Shown here piece after piece: positions 25,144 to 34,300 of a stretch of 57,228 nt of DNA (position 1 is its first letter; every line of letters starts with the position of its first letter). The stretch spans positions 1 through 57,228 of the forward strand of contig NZ_WKJG01000022.1 of assembly GCF_027853235.1 (NCBI RefSeq). Direction: 5' to 3'. The stretch is from Aliibacillus thermotolerans. GTDB taxonomy: Bacteria; Bacillota; Bacilli; Bacillales; Marinococcaceae. The translations under genes and the position numbers were made by a program. The notes beneath the pieces are model-generated. The model worked only from the letters and a program-made list of their open reading frames with translations. It searched no databases and had not been told where the DNA came from.

Positions 25144-25605
25144 CGGAAAAACGCGAGTCCAAAAATTCAAACGCTATTCTCAGGAGGTAAGCAGGATGCA
25201 AGAGAAAACTTCCCCGTCATGAGACCGTTCGAGGGGAGTTTTAAGCGAAATGTAGTCGCATGGACCTTTTATGCGACACTTCATGGCATCGTTCCCGTAA
25301 TAAATGGTCGTATGACACATGATGAGTTCTATGTATACCCTAATTTCTTCCATCTCTAACTTTCATACGACCGCTTCATCGCTGTTTTACAAAATGAATC
25401 GTCGTATGAAACGTTTATGGGACGATTCATCTTCTTTTTTAAAGCGTCATTTGTCGCATGAATCATAAAAGCGCTTCAAATCGCCAAAATATTTCCAATT
25501 TCAGTCTTCATGCGACCACTCCTGCTGAAATTGAACGAAAAAAGTGTCGTATGAACTGGTCATGCGACACTTTTTCCATCTATATGATAAATAAATGGTC
25601 TCATA
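25144..25605. repeat. Family-1 mosaic array, most regular copy
   Basis: Forward half-sites at 25218 (variant cap), 25270, 25364, 25416, 25509 and 25561; reverse half-sites at 25255, 25307, 25401, 25453, 25546 and 25598 (variant cap). Steps are 37, 15, 37, 57, 37, 15, 37, 56, 37, 15, 37. The left flank 25144-25217 matches 18210-18281. The last compact palindrome (25546-25568), flanked by A and T runs, would terminate the minus-strand protease gene. Confidence 0.9.
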
Positions 25606-25625
25606 ACGAAAGAGAGACCCACTCA

Positions 25626-27752
25626 TTACTGAAGTTTTGTCTCAGCTTCTACATGTTGCCCTAACGTATAGACGATTTGCGCAAATTGGGCGCGCGTTAA
25701 TGTGTTGTTCGGTTGAAAAGTACCGTCCTGATATCCGTGAATAATACCATGTTTAGCGAAGTAGACAATCTCTTCGTATCCGGTTGTTTCTTCCGTCACA
25801 TCAGAGAAAGGCGCGGTGTCCAACTCCAAATCATCGGTAGGTATGTCAAATGCACGTCCGATGATTTGCGCCATTTGGCCTCGGGTGACAGCATCATTCG
25901 GACGGAACGTGTTGTCGTTGTATCCGGAAATAATTCCTTTTTCCACTGCCGCTTGAATATAGCCGGCACTGAAATAATCCCGGGGAACATCCGTAAAATG
26001 CGTCATTGTATCCTTGTCATCCCAGTCAAATAATCGTCCCATGATCGCAACGATTTGGCCGCGTCGGATGGCTTCATTCGGATAAAAGTGACCGTCACGA
26101 CCGTTAATAATTCCGCGAGCGGATAATTCATCAATTGCTTCTTTTGCCCAAAAATCATCCGCAATATCCGCAAATTGTGGTGGGTTCGCGATTTTTTCCG
26201 GCCAAGTAAAAGATAGTTCTTCTTCGAAAGACGTAAGATCCACTTCCACTTTGTCACTCGTTCCATACTCTCTTCCTTGGTCATCGACAACGACGAGCGT
26301 GTACGTGTACGTATCCGCTTCTACCTCATCATCGGTATAGAACGTTTCATCATCAGTAAAGCGAGCAATTTGCTCATCGTTTCGGTAGAGGTGAAATTCG
26401 TGCGATTCATGGAGTGCCTCAGACGCTTCCCAAGTCAACGTCACTTTCGGAGTTCCGTCTTCATCCGTTTCAATGTCTGTTGTTAAGGAGATCAAAATTT
26501 TATCCTCGATGATCGGGTCGTCCCCAATTAAATCATCATCAATATCTTCTTCAATTGGCGTTTCGTCCGGTTCTTCTCGTTCATTTTCATTCCGGTCTTC
26601 CCTTCCCGGTGCTTCACTCATATCAGGAAGCTGCAGTAGTCCGTAGCCGTAGCGAGGATCCCGACCCGGCTCTCCTAAGTCAATCACTTCATCGATGAGC
26701 ATCGTTTTCAACTCATCGGGGGAAAGATCCGGATAAGCATCCATCAACAGTGCAAAAGCGCCTGAGACAAAAGGAGCTGCCATCGACGTGCCGCTTAACG
26801 GCCCATACGTGCGCTCTTTAAACGTACTGACAATATCTACCCCGGGTGCAACGAACTCCACCGCTTGACCGGAAGCAGAAAAAGAGGCACGTTCGTTGTT
26901 TTCATCCACTGCTCCGACGCCAATCGTCGTATCGTAACGCGCCGGAAACTCAATTCGGTCCGAAGTCCCTTCCGCAGATTCGCCGCGATTACCAACCGCT
27001 GCCACAACGACAATCCCTTCCTCCGTTGCTGTTTCTAACAACCTTTTCATCGCTTCCGAATCCGTTAACGTACCTAAACTCATATTAATGATGTCCATCT
27101 CTTCATCCATTGCCCATTGTACCCCACGTAAAATCGCCGTTAATGTTGCAAAACCGTTATGATCCAACACTTTTACTGCATACAAATCAACATTGGGGGC
27201 AACTCCCATCAGTCCAACACTTGGGTGATTCGCAGCAATAATGCCGGCAACATGTGTCCCGTGTCCATGATCATCATCGTAATCATCGGTATAGGAAACA
27301 GACGAATATCCGCCTTTTACATCAAGAGAAGGGTGAGAAGTATCAATACCTGAATCAATCACTGCCACACTCACTCCATCTCCGTGAATACCGTACTCCC
27401 ACGCTTCTGTCGCACCGATATGGTCAATCCCCCAATTGCGCCATTCCGCCTGCGATTGTTGGAACGCCGGAAGTGGAGGTGTTTCAACCGCGATCGTTTC
27501 ATCGGCTTCCACAAATGCTACTTCCTCCTGCTGCCGAAGCCAATCGGCCCGATCTTCTGATATTTTCAGTGCAACGACGTTTGCCTCATCCCAAGTCTCG
27601 AGTACCACTCCCTCTGACTCCTGCAGCAGTTCTTCTTCCACTTCATCTTCAAAACCGATTAAATATGTAGAAATCTCTTCTGCCAAAAGCGTCGGCGCCG
27701 GAATCGACAGCAAAAAAGCCAACACAATTCCGACCACCCATTTTTTCCCCAT
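25626..27752 (-). CDS. SLH-anchored subtilisin-like serine protease
   Basis: A 708-residue secreted S8 protease. In order: signal peptide (about 1-24), I9-type propeptide (about 25-95), catalytic domain (about 110-385) with Asp in VAVIDSGID, His in HGHGTHVAG and Ser in GTSMAAPFVSG, an acidic linker, a fibronectin-III-like segment (about 435-510) and three SLH repeats (about 530-705). It should be held at the wall by its SLH part. The start at 27752 is used because GAAAGGG lies 8 bases before it; ATG 27758 is too close to that site. Confidence 0.92.
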   Translation of the reverse strand: MGKKWVVGIVLAFLLSIPAPTLLAEEISTYLIGFEDEVEEELLQESEGVVLETWDEANVVALKISEDRADWLRQQEEVAFVEADETIAVETPPLPAFQQSQAEWRNWGIDHIGATEAWEYGIHGDGVSVAVIDSGIDTSHPSLDVKGGYSSVSYTDDYDDDHGHGTHVAGIIAANHPSVGLMGVAPNVDLYAVKVLDHNGFATLTAILRGVQWAMDEEMDIINMSLGTLTDSEAMKRLLETATEEGIVVVAAVGNRGESAEGTSDRIEFPARYDTTIGVGAVDENNERASFSASGQAVEFVAPGVDIVSTFKERTYGPLSGTSMAAPFVSGAFALLMDAYPDLSPDELKTMLIDEVIDLGEPGRDPRYGYGLLQLPDMSEAPGREDRNENEREEPDETPIEEDIDDDLIGDDPIIEDKILISLTTDIETDEDGTPKVTLTWEASEALHESHEFHLYRNDEQIARFTDDETFYTDDEVEADTYTYTLVVVDDQGREYGTSDKVEVDLTSFEEELSFTWPEKIANPPQFADIADDFWAKEAIDELSARGIINGRDGHFYPNEAIRRGQIVAIMGRLFDWDDKDTMTHFTDVPRDYFSAGYIQAAVEKGIISGYNDNTFRPNDAVTRGQMAQIIGRAFDIPTDDLELDTAPFSDVTEETTGYEEIVYFAKHGIIHGYQDGTFQPNNTLTRAQFAQIVYTLGQHVEAETKLQ

Positions 27753-28178
27753 ATGCATGTCCCTTTCTATATATAGACTCTCTTTAAAAGTATCATAGAT
27801 TACGAGAATTATCACCAATTATTCCTAGCAATATTTCAAGTGTGCATCGTCGCACGAGCTTCTTGAAAACGGGTAGAGGATGTTTTCGCGCTAAAACACG
27901 AGACGACAAGGAGACGATGAAACAAATCCTTTTAAGTAGCGGTTTTGCGTGATCGTCCCTCTAAAAATCACTTCCACTTTCGTCAAAAAACATTCACATT
28001 TTCTTTATTAAAAAAATGTTTAAAAGGAATGGAAACGGGAAAGATAAGAATACGGACGCCCCGTCCTTGCGCGCTCACTTTCAACTGGTAGAAAAAGTGG
28101 TTTCGACACCACACCTCCTTTGTAATAAATAAATCCAGTGCATTGAAAAAGGAACGCCTTTTTACACGGTGTGGAACA
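27753..28178. other. Intergenic stretch without a recognisable gene
   Basis: About 425 bases upstream of the protease and downstream of the NlpC/P60 gene (both minus strand). It should contain the protease promoter, but I could not pick a convincing one. No supported coding frame was seen. Confidence 0.4.
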
Positions 28179-28209
28179 AATAAAAAAAGACCCGCCATTA
28201 TGGCGAGTC
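28179..28209 (-). terminator. Rho-independent terminator of the NlpC/P60-SLH gene
   Basis: On the minus strand GACTCGCCATAATGGCGGGTC folds around ATAAT and is followed by seven T residues. Confidence 0.88.
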
Positions 28210-28216
28210 AAAAACA

Positions 28217-29248
28217 TTAGCGGTTTAACGCTCTTTCCAAAAATACAGTGAAGTGAGCGCGAGATGTTTCCCGTCCTGGTTCAAATTCTCCGTCTTTGTT
28301 ACCGGAAGCAATGCCGCTTCCTGCAAGGGCGTAAATATGTTTGTAGTAACGATGATCTTCGTCTACATCAACGAACGTTCCATCATATGTTTCGTCTTCC
28401 AGCTCGAAAGCACGGTAGAAAATAACAGCCATTTGTTGGCGCGACATCGTTTCATCCGGCATGAATTCCCCACTGCTGTTTCCGTTAATCAAGCCGGCGT
28501 CACTGACAGCTCGTACATATTCAGATTGTGGGTGGGAGTAATCTACGTCGCTAAATGGTGTGCTCTGTCCTTTAATTGGTAAGTCAAGTGCTTTTGTTAA
28601 ATATTCCGCTACGTCAGCACGTTTAATTCCTTCGTTCGGTTCAAACAAGCTAACTTCATTTCCGGAGACAATTCCTTCTGTGCCAAGTTCTGTAATGCTT
28701 TCGTAAGCCCAGAAATCTTCATCTACGTCATGATACTCTCCGGCTGGAAGAGGCTCCAGCTTGATTTGTTCTGATTTTACTTCTTCTTTCGGTTCGTCAA
28801 TGACCCGTTTTGCACCTACATAACGTTTTCCCCAGTAATAAGGATCATTCACGCTTGAAATGGAAATCCCTTTGGATGTGGCCGAATGAATAAACTTTCC
28901 GTCTCCTATGTATATCCCATTATGGTTAATCCGGCCGGATCCGTGGGAGAAAAAGACAATATCTCCTTTTTGCAGTTCAGATTTCGAAACAGGTTCTCCT
29001 ACACCGTATTGTTGGGCTGCTGTTCTTGGAAGGCTAATTCCGTTTTTATTAAACACATAACGGATAAACCCCGAACAATCAAATCCACTCGGTGTCGTTC
29101 CCCCGTATCGGTAGGGTGTTCCCATATGCTTTTTTGCTTCCGCGATCACCGCATCTGCTGTCGAACCGGCAGAGGCTTGTGTCGGAAAAACAAGCATTGT
29201 GAACAACAAAACAAAGCTCACGGCTGTTATTAAATTTTTCTTCAGCAC
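28217..29248 (-). CDS. NlpC/P60 hydrolase anchored by SLH repeats
   Basis: A 343-residue secreted wall hydrolase. It has a signal peptide (about 1-27), an N-terminal NlpC/P60 domain (about 30-145; Cys in GFDCSGFIRY, His in INHNGIYIG, FIHSATS) and three SLH repeats (about 165-343). The catalytic domain is close in sequence to the C-terminal domain of the hydrolase at 22300 (SGFDCSGF, NGISLPRT, RYxGAKR), but the wall-binding module differs: SLH here, PG-binding domains there. ATG 29248 follows GAGAGGAGAG. Confidence 0.9.
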   Translation of the reverse strand: MLKKNLITAVSFVLLFTMLVFPTQASAGSTADAVIAEAKKHMGTPYRYGGTTPSGFDCSGFIRYVFNKNGISLPRTAAQQYGVGEPVSKSELQKGDIVFFSHGSGRINHNGIYIGDGKFIHSATSKGISISSVNDPYYWGKRYVGAKRVIDEPKEEVKSEQIKLEPLPAGEYHDVDEDFWAYESITELGTEGIVSGNEVSLFEPNEGIKRADVAEYLTKALDLPIKGQSTPFSDVDYSHPQSEYVRAVSDAGLINGNSSGEFMPDETMSRQQMAVIFYRAFELEDETYDGTFVDVDEDHRYYKHIYALAGSGIASGNKDGEFEPGRETSRAHFTVFLERALNR

Positions 29249-29850
29249 ATTTTCTCTCTCCTCTCAACATTTCTATCATTCGATTCTTATAAAAATATGT
29301 AAAATAACATATATTTTTCTGTGAAATTGTAGTGCTGTCACACACAATTCATAGTCTAGCACGTATATCTATGTTTTTAGGTTACAGTTATGTAACAAGA
29401 TAGAGACAAAATGCAACAATATTTCCCTTGTTTTATAACAATAGAAGAAATAAAGAGCAAAAAAACGCATCATTTCAACAATAAAAGATGTAAAACTTTG
29501 TAACCATTTTGTAATAAAGGAAGTGCATTCCAAAAGAAATGATACGAAAGACCTATTCTTTGGGGGCAACACCCTAGAGTCAAGGTTGGAGCGGCTGAAA
29601 TTAGCGACGTATACTGTGGAATAAATGACGTTCGTGAGACATGACTGATTTGTGACACGAACACACGTCGTATCCCTTGTCAATCCTGAAAAAGTTTTAT
29701 CATAATTGAGCGTTCACTCACACACTCCCGGAACGAAAAAAGCACTTCTTCCAATATCCAGCCCATGAGATCATTGTCAATTCCATTGGAGAACGATAGA
29801 ATATAACGGGTGTTAGAAATACTCAATGACTTTCCATATATAGGAGAATT
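29249..29850. other. Divergent intergenic region, no gene recognised
   Basis: About 600 bases between the minus-strand NlpC/P60 gene and the plus-strand lipoprotein gene; promoters for both should lie here. The block 29560-29620 is GC-richer than its surroundings (GGGGGCAACACCCTAGAG and on), which hints at a structured leader, but it does not match a riboswitch consensus I know. Confidence 0.4.
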
Positions 29851-30693
29851 ATGCGCATGAAAAAACTAAGAAGATGGACAGGATCTTGTCTTTTAGGAAT
29901 GACGGCACTTATTTTGACTTCTTGCGGGCAAGATATGTTGCCGGAAGAAGTGTATAAATCGTCAATTGCGAAGATGGAACAATTAGATAGCGTCTATTTT
30001 ACCGAATCCAGTCAGTTGCAGGTGGGAGAAGATCAAGTAAGTTCCTTTACGCGGGGGGTTGTTACTTATCAAACACCGTTCAAAGCGTATATGGAAACGG
30101 AAATGAATGTCGTCGATGTCAGTGAGCCGTTAGACTTACACATTCGCGTCAACGGTGATGATGTGACCATTCGTGAAAATGGCGAGACGACTTGGGAAGA
30201 ATACAATACGAGTGCGGAATCGGTGTTAATGAAAGCACGACCGACCCACACCCTTGAATTCTTTCTCGATTTTGAAGAAGAGTTTTTAATGAAAGAAGAG
30301 AACGACTTGTACCACGTTTCATTTAAAGGAACGGATGACCGTCATATTGCGCTGGCGGAGAAAAAATTACGCCGCCTCGGAATTGCGGAAGAAGGTGTAT
30401 TAACGGAAGAAACGCTCAATTCCATTGAACTCGATCGCATTGAAATGGTTGCATACATTGATACCGAAACGATGTATATGGTCGGGTACGATACACGCTT
30501 TACCTTTACGATGGAATTGCTCGGAGATCTCGTTCGTTTTAATGAAATCATTTACGTGCGGTATGATGACCATAATCACGTCACAGGTGATTTGGAACAA
30601 TTTATGGAAGAAAAAATCAAAGAGATTGAAAGAGAGAAGATGGAAGAAAGGGAAGATGAGGAAGACGAAGAAGAAGAGATCATCACCGAATAA
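29851..30693 (+). CDS. Lipoprotein with DUF6612-like features
   Basis: A 280-residue lipoprotein: basic start, hydrophobic stretch and a lipobox LTSC with the modified Cys near residue 25. The mature part is acidic, starts with a helix (SSIAKMEQLDSVYFTES) and resembles LppX/DUF6612-type beta-rich lipoproteins. It ends in a long Glu/Lys/Asp-rich charged tail. AGGAG at 29842-29846 serves ATG 29851; ATG 29857 is possible. Function unknown; it may be related to the C-terminal domain of the protein at 18579. Confidence 0.7.
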   Translation: MRMKKLRRWTGSCLLGMTALILTSCGQDMLPEEVYKSSIAKMEQLDSVYFTESSQLQVGEDQVSSFTRGVVTYQTPFKAYMETEMNVVDVSEPLDLHIRVNGDDVTIRENGETTWEEYNTSAESVLMKARPTHTLEFFLDFEEEFLMKEENDLYHVSFKGTDDRHIALAEKKLRRLGIAEEGVLTEETLNSIELDRIEMVAYIDTETMYMVGYDTRFTFTMELLGDLVRFNEIIYVRYDDHNHVTGDLEQFMEEKIKEIEREKMEEREDEEDEEEEIITE

Positions 30694-30741
30694 CCTTCTT
30701 AAAAAATAGTTGTCATAGTCATCCAATCGTGGAATACAATG

Positions 30742-30774
30742 AGAAGCGGGTAAAAAATTCCTGCTTCTTTTTTG
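30742..30774 (+). terminator. Rho-independent terminator
   Basis: AGAAGCGGG (30742-30750) pairs with CCTGCTTCT (30760-30768) and a T-run follows. Confidence 0.8.
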
Positions 30775-30875
30775 TTGGCATAAATTATGAAAGATAGGAA
30801 ATAAAAGGATAAAAATATGTGTAAATATGGGAAAGTTGCCCGTATGTTTCTCATTTTCCTTAGCAATTTAACATT

Positions 30876-30905
30876 TTGATTACAAAAGCAGAAAAGCCTT
30901 ACAAT
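30876..30905 (+). promoter_or_regulatory. Distal promoter of the S-layer gene (candidate)
   Basis: TTGATT (30876-30881), 18 bases, TACAAT (30900-30905). It would give a leader of over 400 bases containing the short frame at 30948. Confidence 0.5.
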
Positions 30906-30947
30906 ACGCAGAAAAATATGTTTCAATAAGAAAGGGATGGGAAACAT

Positions 30948-30974
30948 ATGGAACAAACAACCGCACTCTGGTAA
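30948..30974 (+). CDS. Possible 8-residue leader peptide
   Basis: ATG at 30948 begins MEQTTALW and a stop, with AAAGGGATGGG just upstream as a ribosome site. It lies about 40 bases after the distal promoter and 360 bases before the S-layer start. It may be a translated leader or chance; no run of regulatory codons is seen. Confidence 0.3.
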   Translation: MEQTTALW

Positions 30975-31121
30975 CCTTAGTAATGTCGTGCAAAATTATT
31001 GTAAAATTACTATGGAAATACTAGCAATCTCACGTAAAATGTTGTAGACTTCTGGATATGAGCTGTCTAAACATTGGTAGAGATGGCAAGGGAAGTTTAA
31101 TATTTTCCAACAGTTTCCTAG

Positions 31122-31160
31122 CCAACGACAATTGACACGGAAATCGTTGGTTTGTATAAT
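31122..31160 (+). promoter_or_regulatory. Consensus sigma-A promoter of the S-layer gene with an inverted repeat over the -35
   Basis: TTGACA (31132-31137), 17 bases, TATAAT (31155-31160): a perfect vegetative promoter. CCAACGA (31122-31128) and TCGTTGG (31144-31150) are perfect inverted arms around the -35, so a dimeric regulator could control access. Transcription would start near 31167, giving a leader of about 170 bases that begins with a small stem (31171-31177/31188-31194). Confidence 0.85.
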
Positions 31161-31279
31161 TGTTTTTGCAGAATTTTGTAAAATAGGAAAATTCTAATAG
31201 ACAGAGGACCTTTTGCATTCCGATGATCCGATCCCAAAATCGTTGAGGAATTGCAGGAGTCTCTGAATATTAGAAAATG

Positions 31280-31307
31280 GTATTCTATCAAAAATGAGAT
31301 AGAATAC
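31280..31307 (+). promoter_or_regulatory. Perfect hairpin before the S-layer ribosome site
   Basis: GTATTCTATC pairs with GATAGAATAC around an 8-base A-rich loop, ending 9 bases before the AAGGAGG at 31317-31323. Without a T-run it is more likely an mRNA-stabilising or translation-related stem than a terminator. Confidence 0.6.
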
Positions 31308-31334
31308 TTGATAAAAAAGGAGGAAATATAACAG

Positions 31335-34300
31335 ATGGCTTACCAACCAAAGTCTTATCGTAAGTTTTTAGCAACATCTGTATCTGCTGCTATGGTTGCA
31401 ACCACATTTGGTGCTGTTGCTCCAGTGAACGTTCAACAAGCAGATGCTGCTGAATCTTTCAGCGACGTGCATGACACTTATTGGGCGTCTGACTCTATCC
31501 AACGCCTCGCAGATCAAGGAATCATTCATGGGTACCCAGATGGTACATACCGCCCAGGGCAAACAATTACACGCGCACAAGTTGCGGAGCTTTTCACACA
31601 TGCATTTAATCTTCCGGTTGACGAAGATGCAACTTCTCCGTACAACGACTTAAATGACGAAAGCTATGCGACACCATTTGCAGTGGCTGTAACAGAAGCG
31701 GGAATTATGCAAGGACGTGAAAACGGGACAGAATTCGCGCCTGGCATGGAGCTTCAACGTCAACAAATGGCAACAATGCTCGTTCGTGCGTTTGACCTAG
31801 AGCCAGTAGAAGGGGAAAAAGCAAACGTAGTGGACCTTGAGGATGCGCACGAAAGCCACCGCGAAAACATCGAAATTCTTTCGCAATACAACATTACATC
31901 CACTACAGACGGTAAATTCCGTCCGAAAGAAACGGTCACTCGTGCACAATTTGCAGTGTTCTTGGATCGTGCACTTGAAGTGGCAAAACCAACAGACATT
32001 CTTGACGTAAGAGCACTGACTGATGACGGCCATGTGTTGGAAGTTCAGTTCACATCCCCTTACAGAGGAGAAATCAACCGTTCAGATGTTCGCATTTTTG
32101 AAACGGCAAGTGGATTCCGTAAAGGGGTAGAAAGTGTTGAACTTTCTTCTGACGGTATGACGCTCGAAGTAAGACTTTATGACAATACAAGTGAAGATGC
32201 TCCTGACGAAATTGAGCGTTTGAAAGAATACACAATCCAAATTGGAGATCTTGAATACAACTTCATCCGACCAGGCTTCTTAAGTGAAGACGACAATGCA
32301 CGTATTGTAGAAACAGATCATAACGATCGTAAAATTACAATTACAAGCGATGATGGCCGTTTAGTATTAGACGTGTCCGAAGAATTGGATTTCGATTTTG
32401 CATCAGTACTAGGTCATGAAGTACGTGTATGGTATGACCGTGACGAAAACCTAGTAGATTATGAGCTTGTCGTCCGTGAGGATGCTGTACTTGATTCAAT
32501 TAAAGTTGATAGAAGCGACCGCATTGAAACTATTCCTGATGGAACGAAATACGACCTTGCAGATGATGTTGTGTTCATCGTTAACTCAGGTGCAGATGAT
32601 GAGATTGTAGAAACAGGAGATGCGGAAGCATTAGTTGGCAACGAATATGACGCAGCAAAAATTATTTTCGATCGCCGCGGTGACGTTGCATACGTATATG
32701 CATACGAATTTGCAGATGATCCAATTCTTGCAAAAGAATTAGACGGAGATTATCTCTTCGGTTATGACTCTAACGAATTGGATCTCGAAGACTTCCTTAT
32801 CATCAAAGACGGACAACAAATCACAGCCGATGACATTGAAGAATACGACCTTGTTTTCTTTAACGAAGATGTTCTCGGTGGCGACGGCTTAGCAGTTGTT
32901 TACAACAACGTGGTCACTGGTGAAATCGAGCAAGTGTATGATGATTCGTTCGTTGTGGACGGAAACGAATACGACTACAAGCACGTATACGGTGGAGGTT
33001 CTGCTCAATACCTCAATGAAGACGGCGATTTTGAAGAACTCGATGACGATGCAGCGAAACTCCTTCAAGATGCTGGCCCTGTAACAGTGTACCTGAACCT
33101 TAAAGGAGACGTTGTTTACGTCACAGGGGAAGTAGATCAATTTGTATACAGCTCCAACTCTATCTACTTACAAGGTCCAATCTTCCCTTATGTAGATAGC
33201 AGAGGAGATGGCGCGCTTGAGATTGAAGGAGTCAATGCCGAAGGAGACGTAGAACTTTACGACCTTTTCGTGAAGTCTCTTGACCAAATTACAGTTCTTG
33301 ATGGAAGAGAAAAAATCGAATATGAAGTAGATGAAGACTTCCCAGAAACAGAAAATGAAATTGATAAATTTGCACTTGCAGTTGAAACTGACGACGGATT
33401 AAGCGTAGAGACACAATCTGGGCCAATTGATAAAGAAACATTTATCGTTGCACTAGATGATGAGGGCGAGATTATTGATGAAGTCATTTCTTTAGAGAAA
33501 TACATTAACCAAGCATTTGGAGATAACGAACAATTTACTCGAAACATTATCGACGTGGTAGAAGACGATGACGGCAATGTCACAGAACTTGTATTCTACG
33601 ATAACTTCGAAATTCTCGAAGGAGACATTGATGAAAACAGCAACTTTGCCAATGGATACAGACTCTTAAACAGCACAGTTGTTTATGACGTTTCTAAAGC
33701 AGACTCCTTCACTGACCCTGATGAAGATGACGTGTTCGTATCTACTTGGGGAGATCTGAAAGAACAAGGTGTTGATATCTTCGAAGGTCGAGCTACTATT
33801 TACTACAACGAAGATGAAGAAGTTACTCACATCGTCACTTACACAGACACGATCCAAGGAGAAACAGATCACGTAGCACTTATTACGAAAGTGAACCGTG
33901 ATGGTGGCGATATCGTACGTATCGAAGCATTTGTAAACGGTGAGCGCGAAACTTATGAAGTGAACAAAGAAAGTGCTGATTTCGTACGTGTCGGCTCTCT
34001 CGTTGAAATCACTGTAAATAAATCTGGTGACCTTGTCACTGGAATTAAAAATCTTGGAGATCGACTAGTTGTTGGTCTCGTTGAAGATGTGAGCGTAACA
34101 GACAGCACAATCACACTTGATAACGGAAATACTTACGAACTCACAGAACTTGAGGCAGTGTATGATGCAAAAGACCGTCGTGGTGAAGACTTCTCAGCGG
34201 AAAGACTTCGCTCCATTGAAGAAGGTGACGCAGTTGTTCTTGCACTTGCTGACGGAAGCAACCGTTTCGTAGAAGCTGTTGTTGAAGTAAATAAGGACGA

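Noticed and set aside
25102-25359. Plus-strand frame in the intergenic region before the XRE gene
   Set aside because: It coincides with the family-1 array, has no ribosome site and its translation resembles nothing.
29249-29700. c-di-AMP (ydaO-type) riboswitch upstream of the NlpC/P60 gene
   Set aside because: The conserved GAATCCG-type and GGGGTGAATC-type segments could not be found on the minus strand.
32889-33140. Minus-strand frames inside the S-layer gene
   Set aside because: They are shadows of the acidic coding strand with no start signals.
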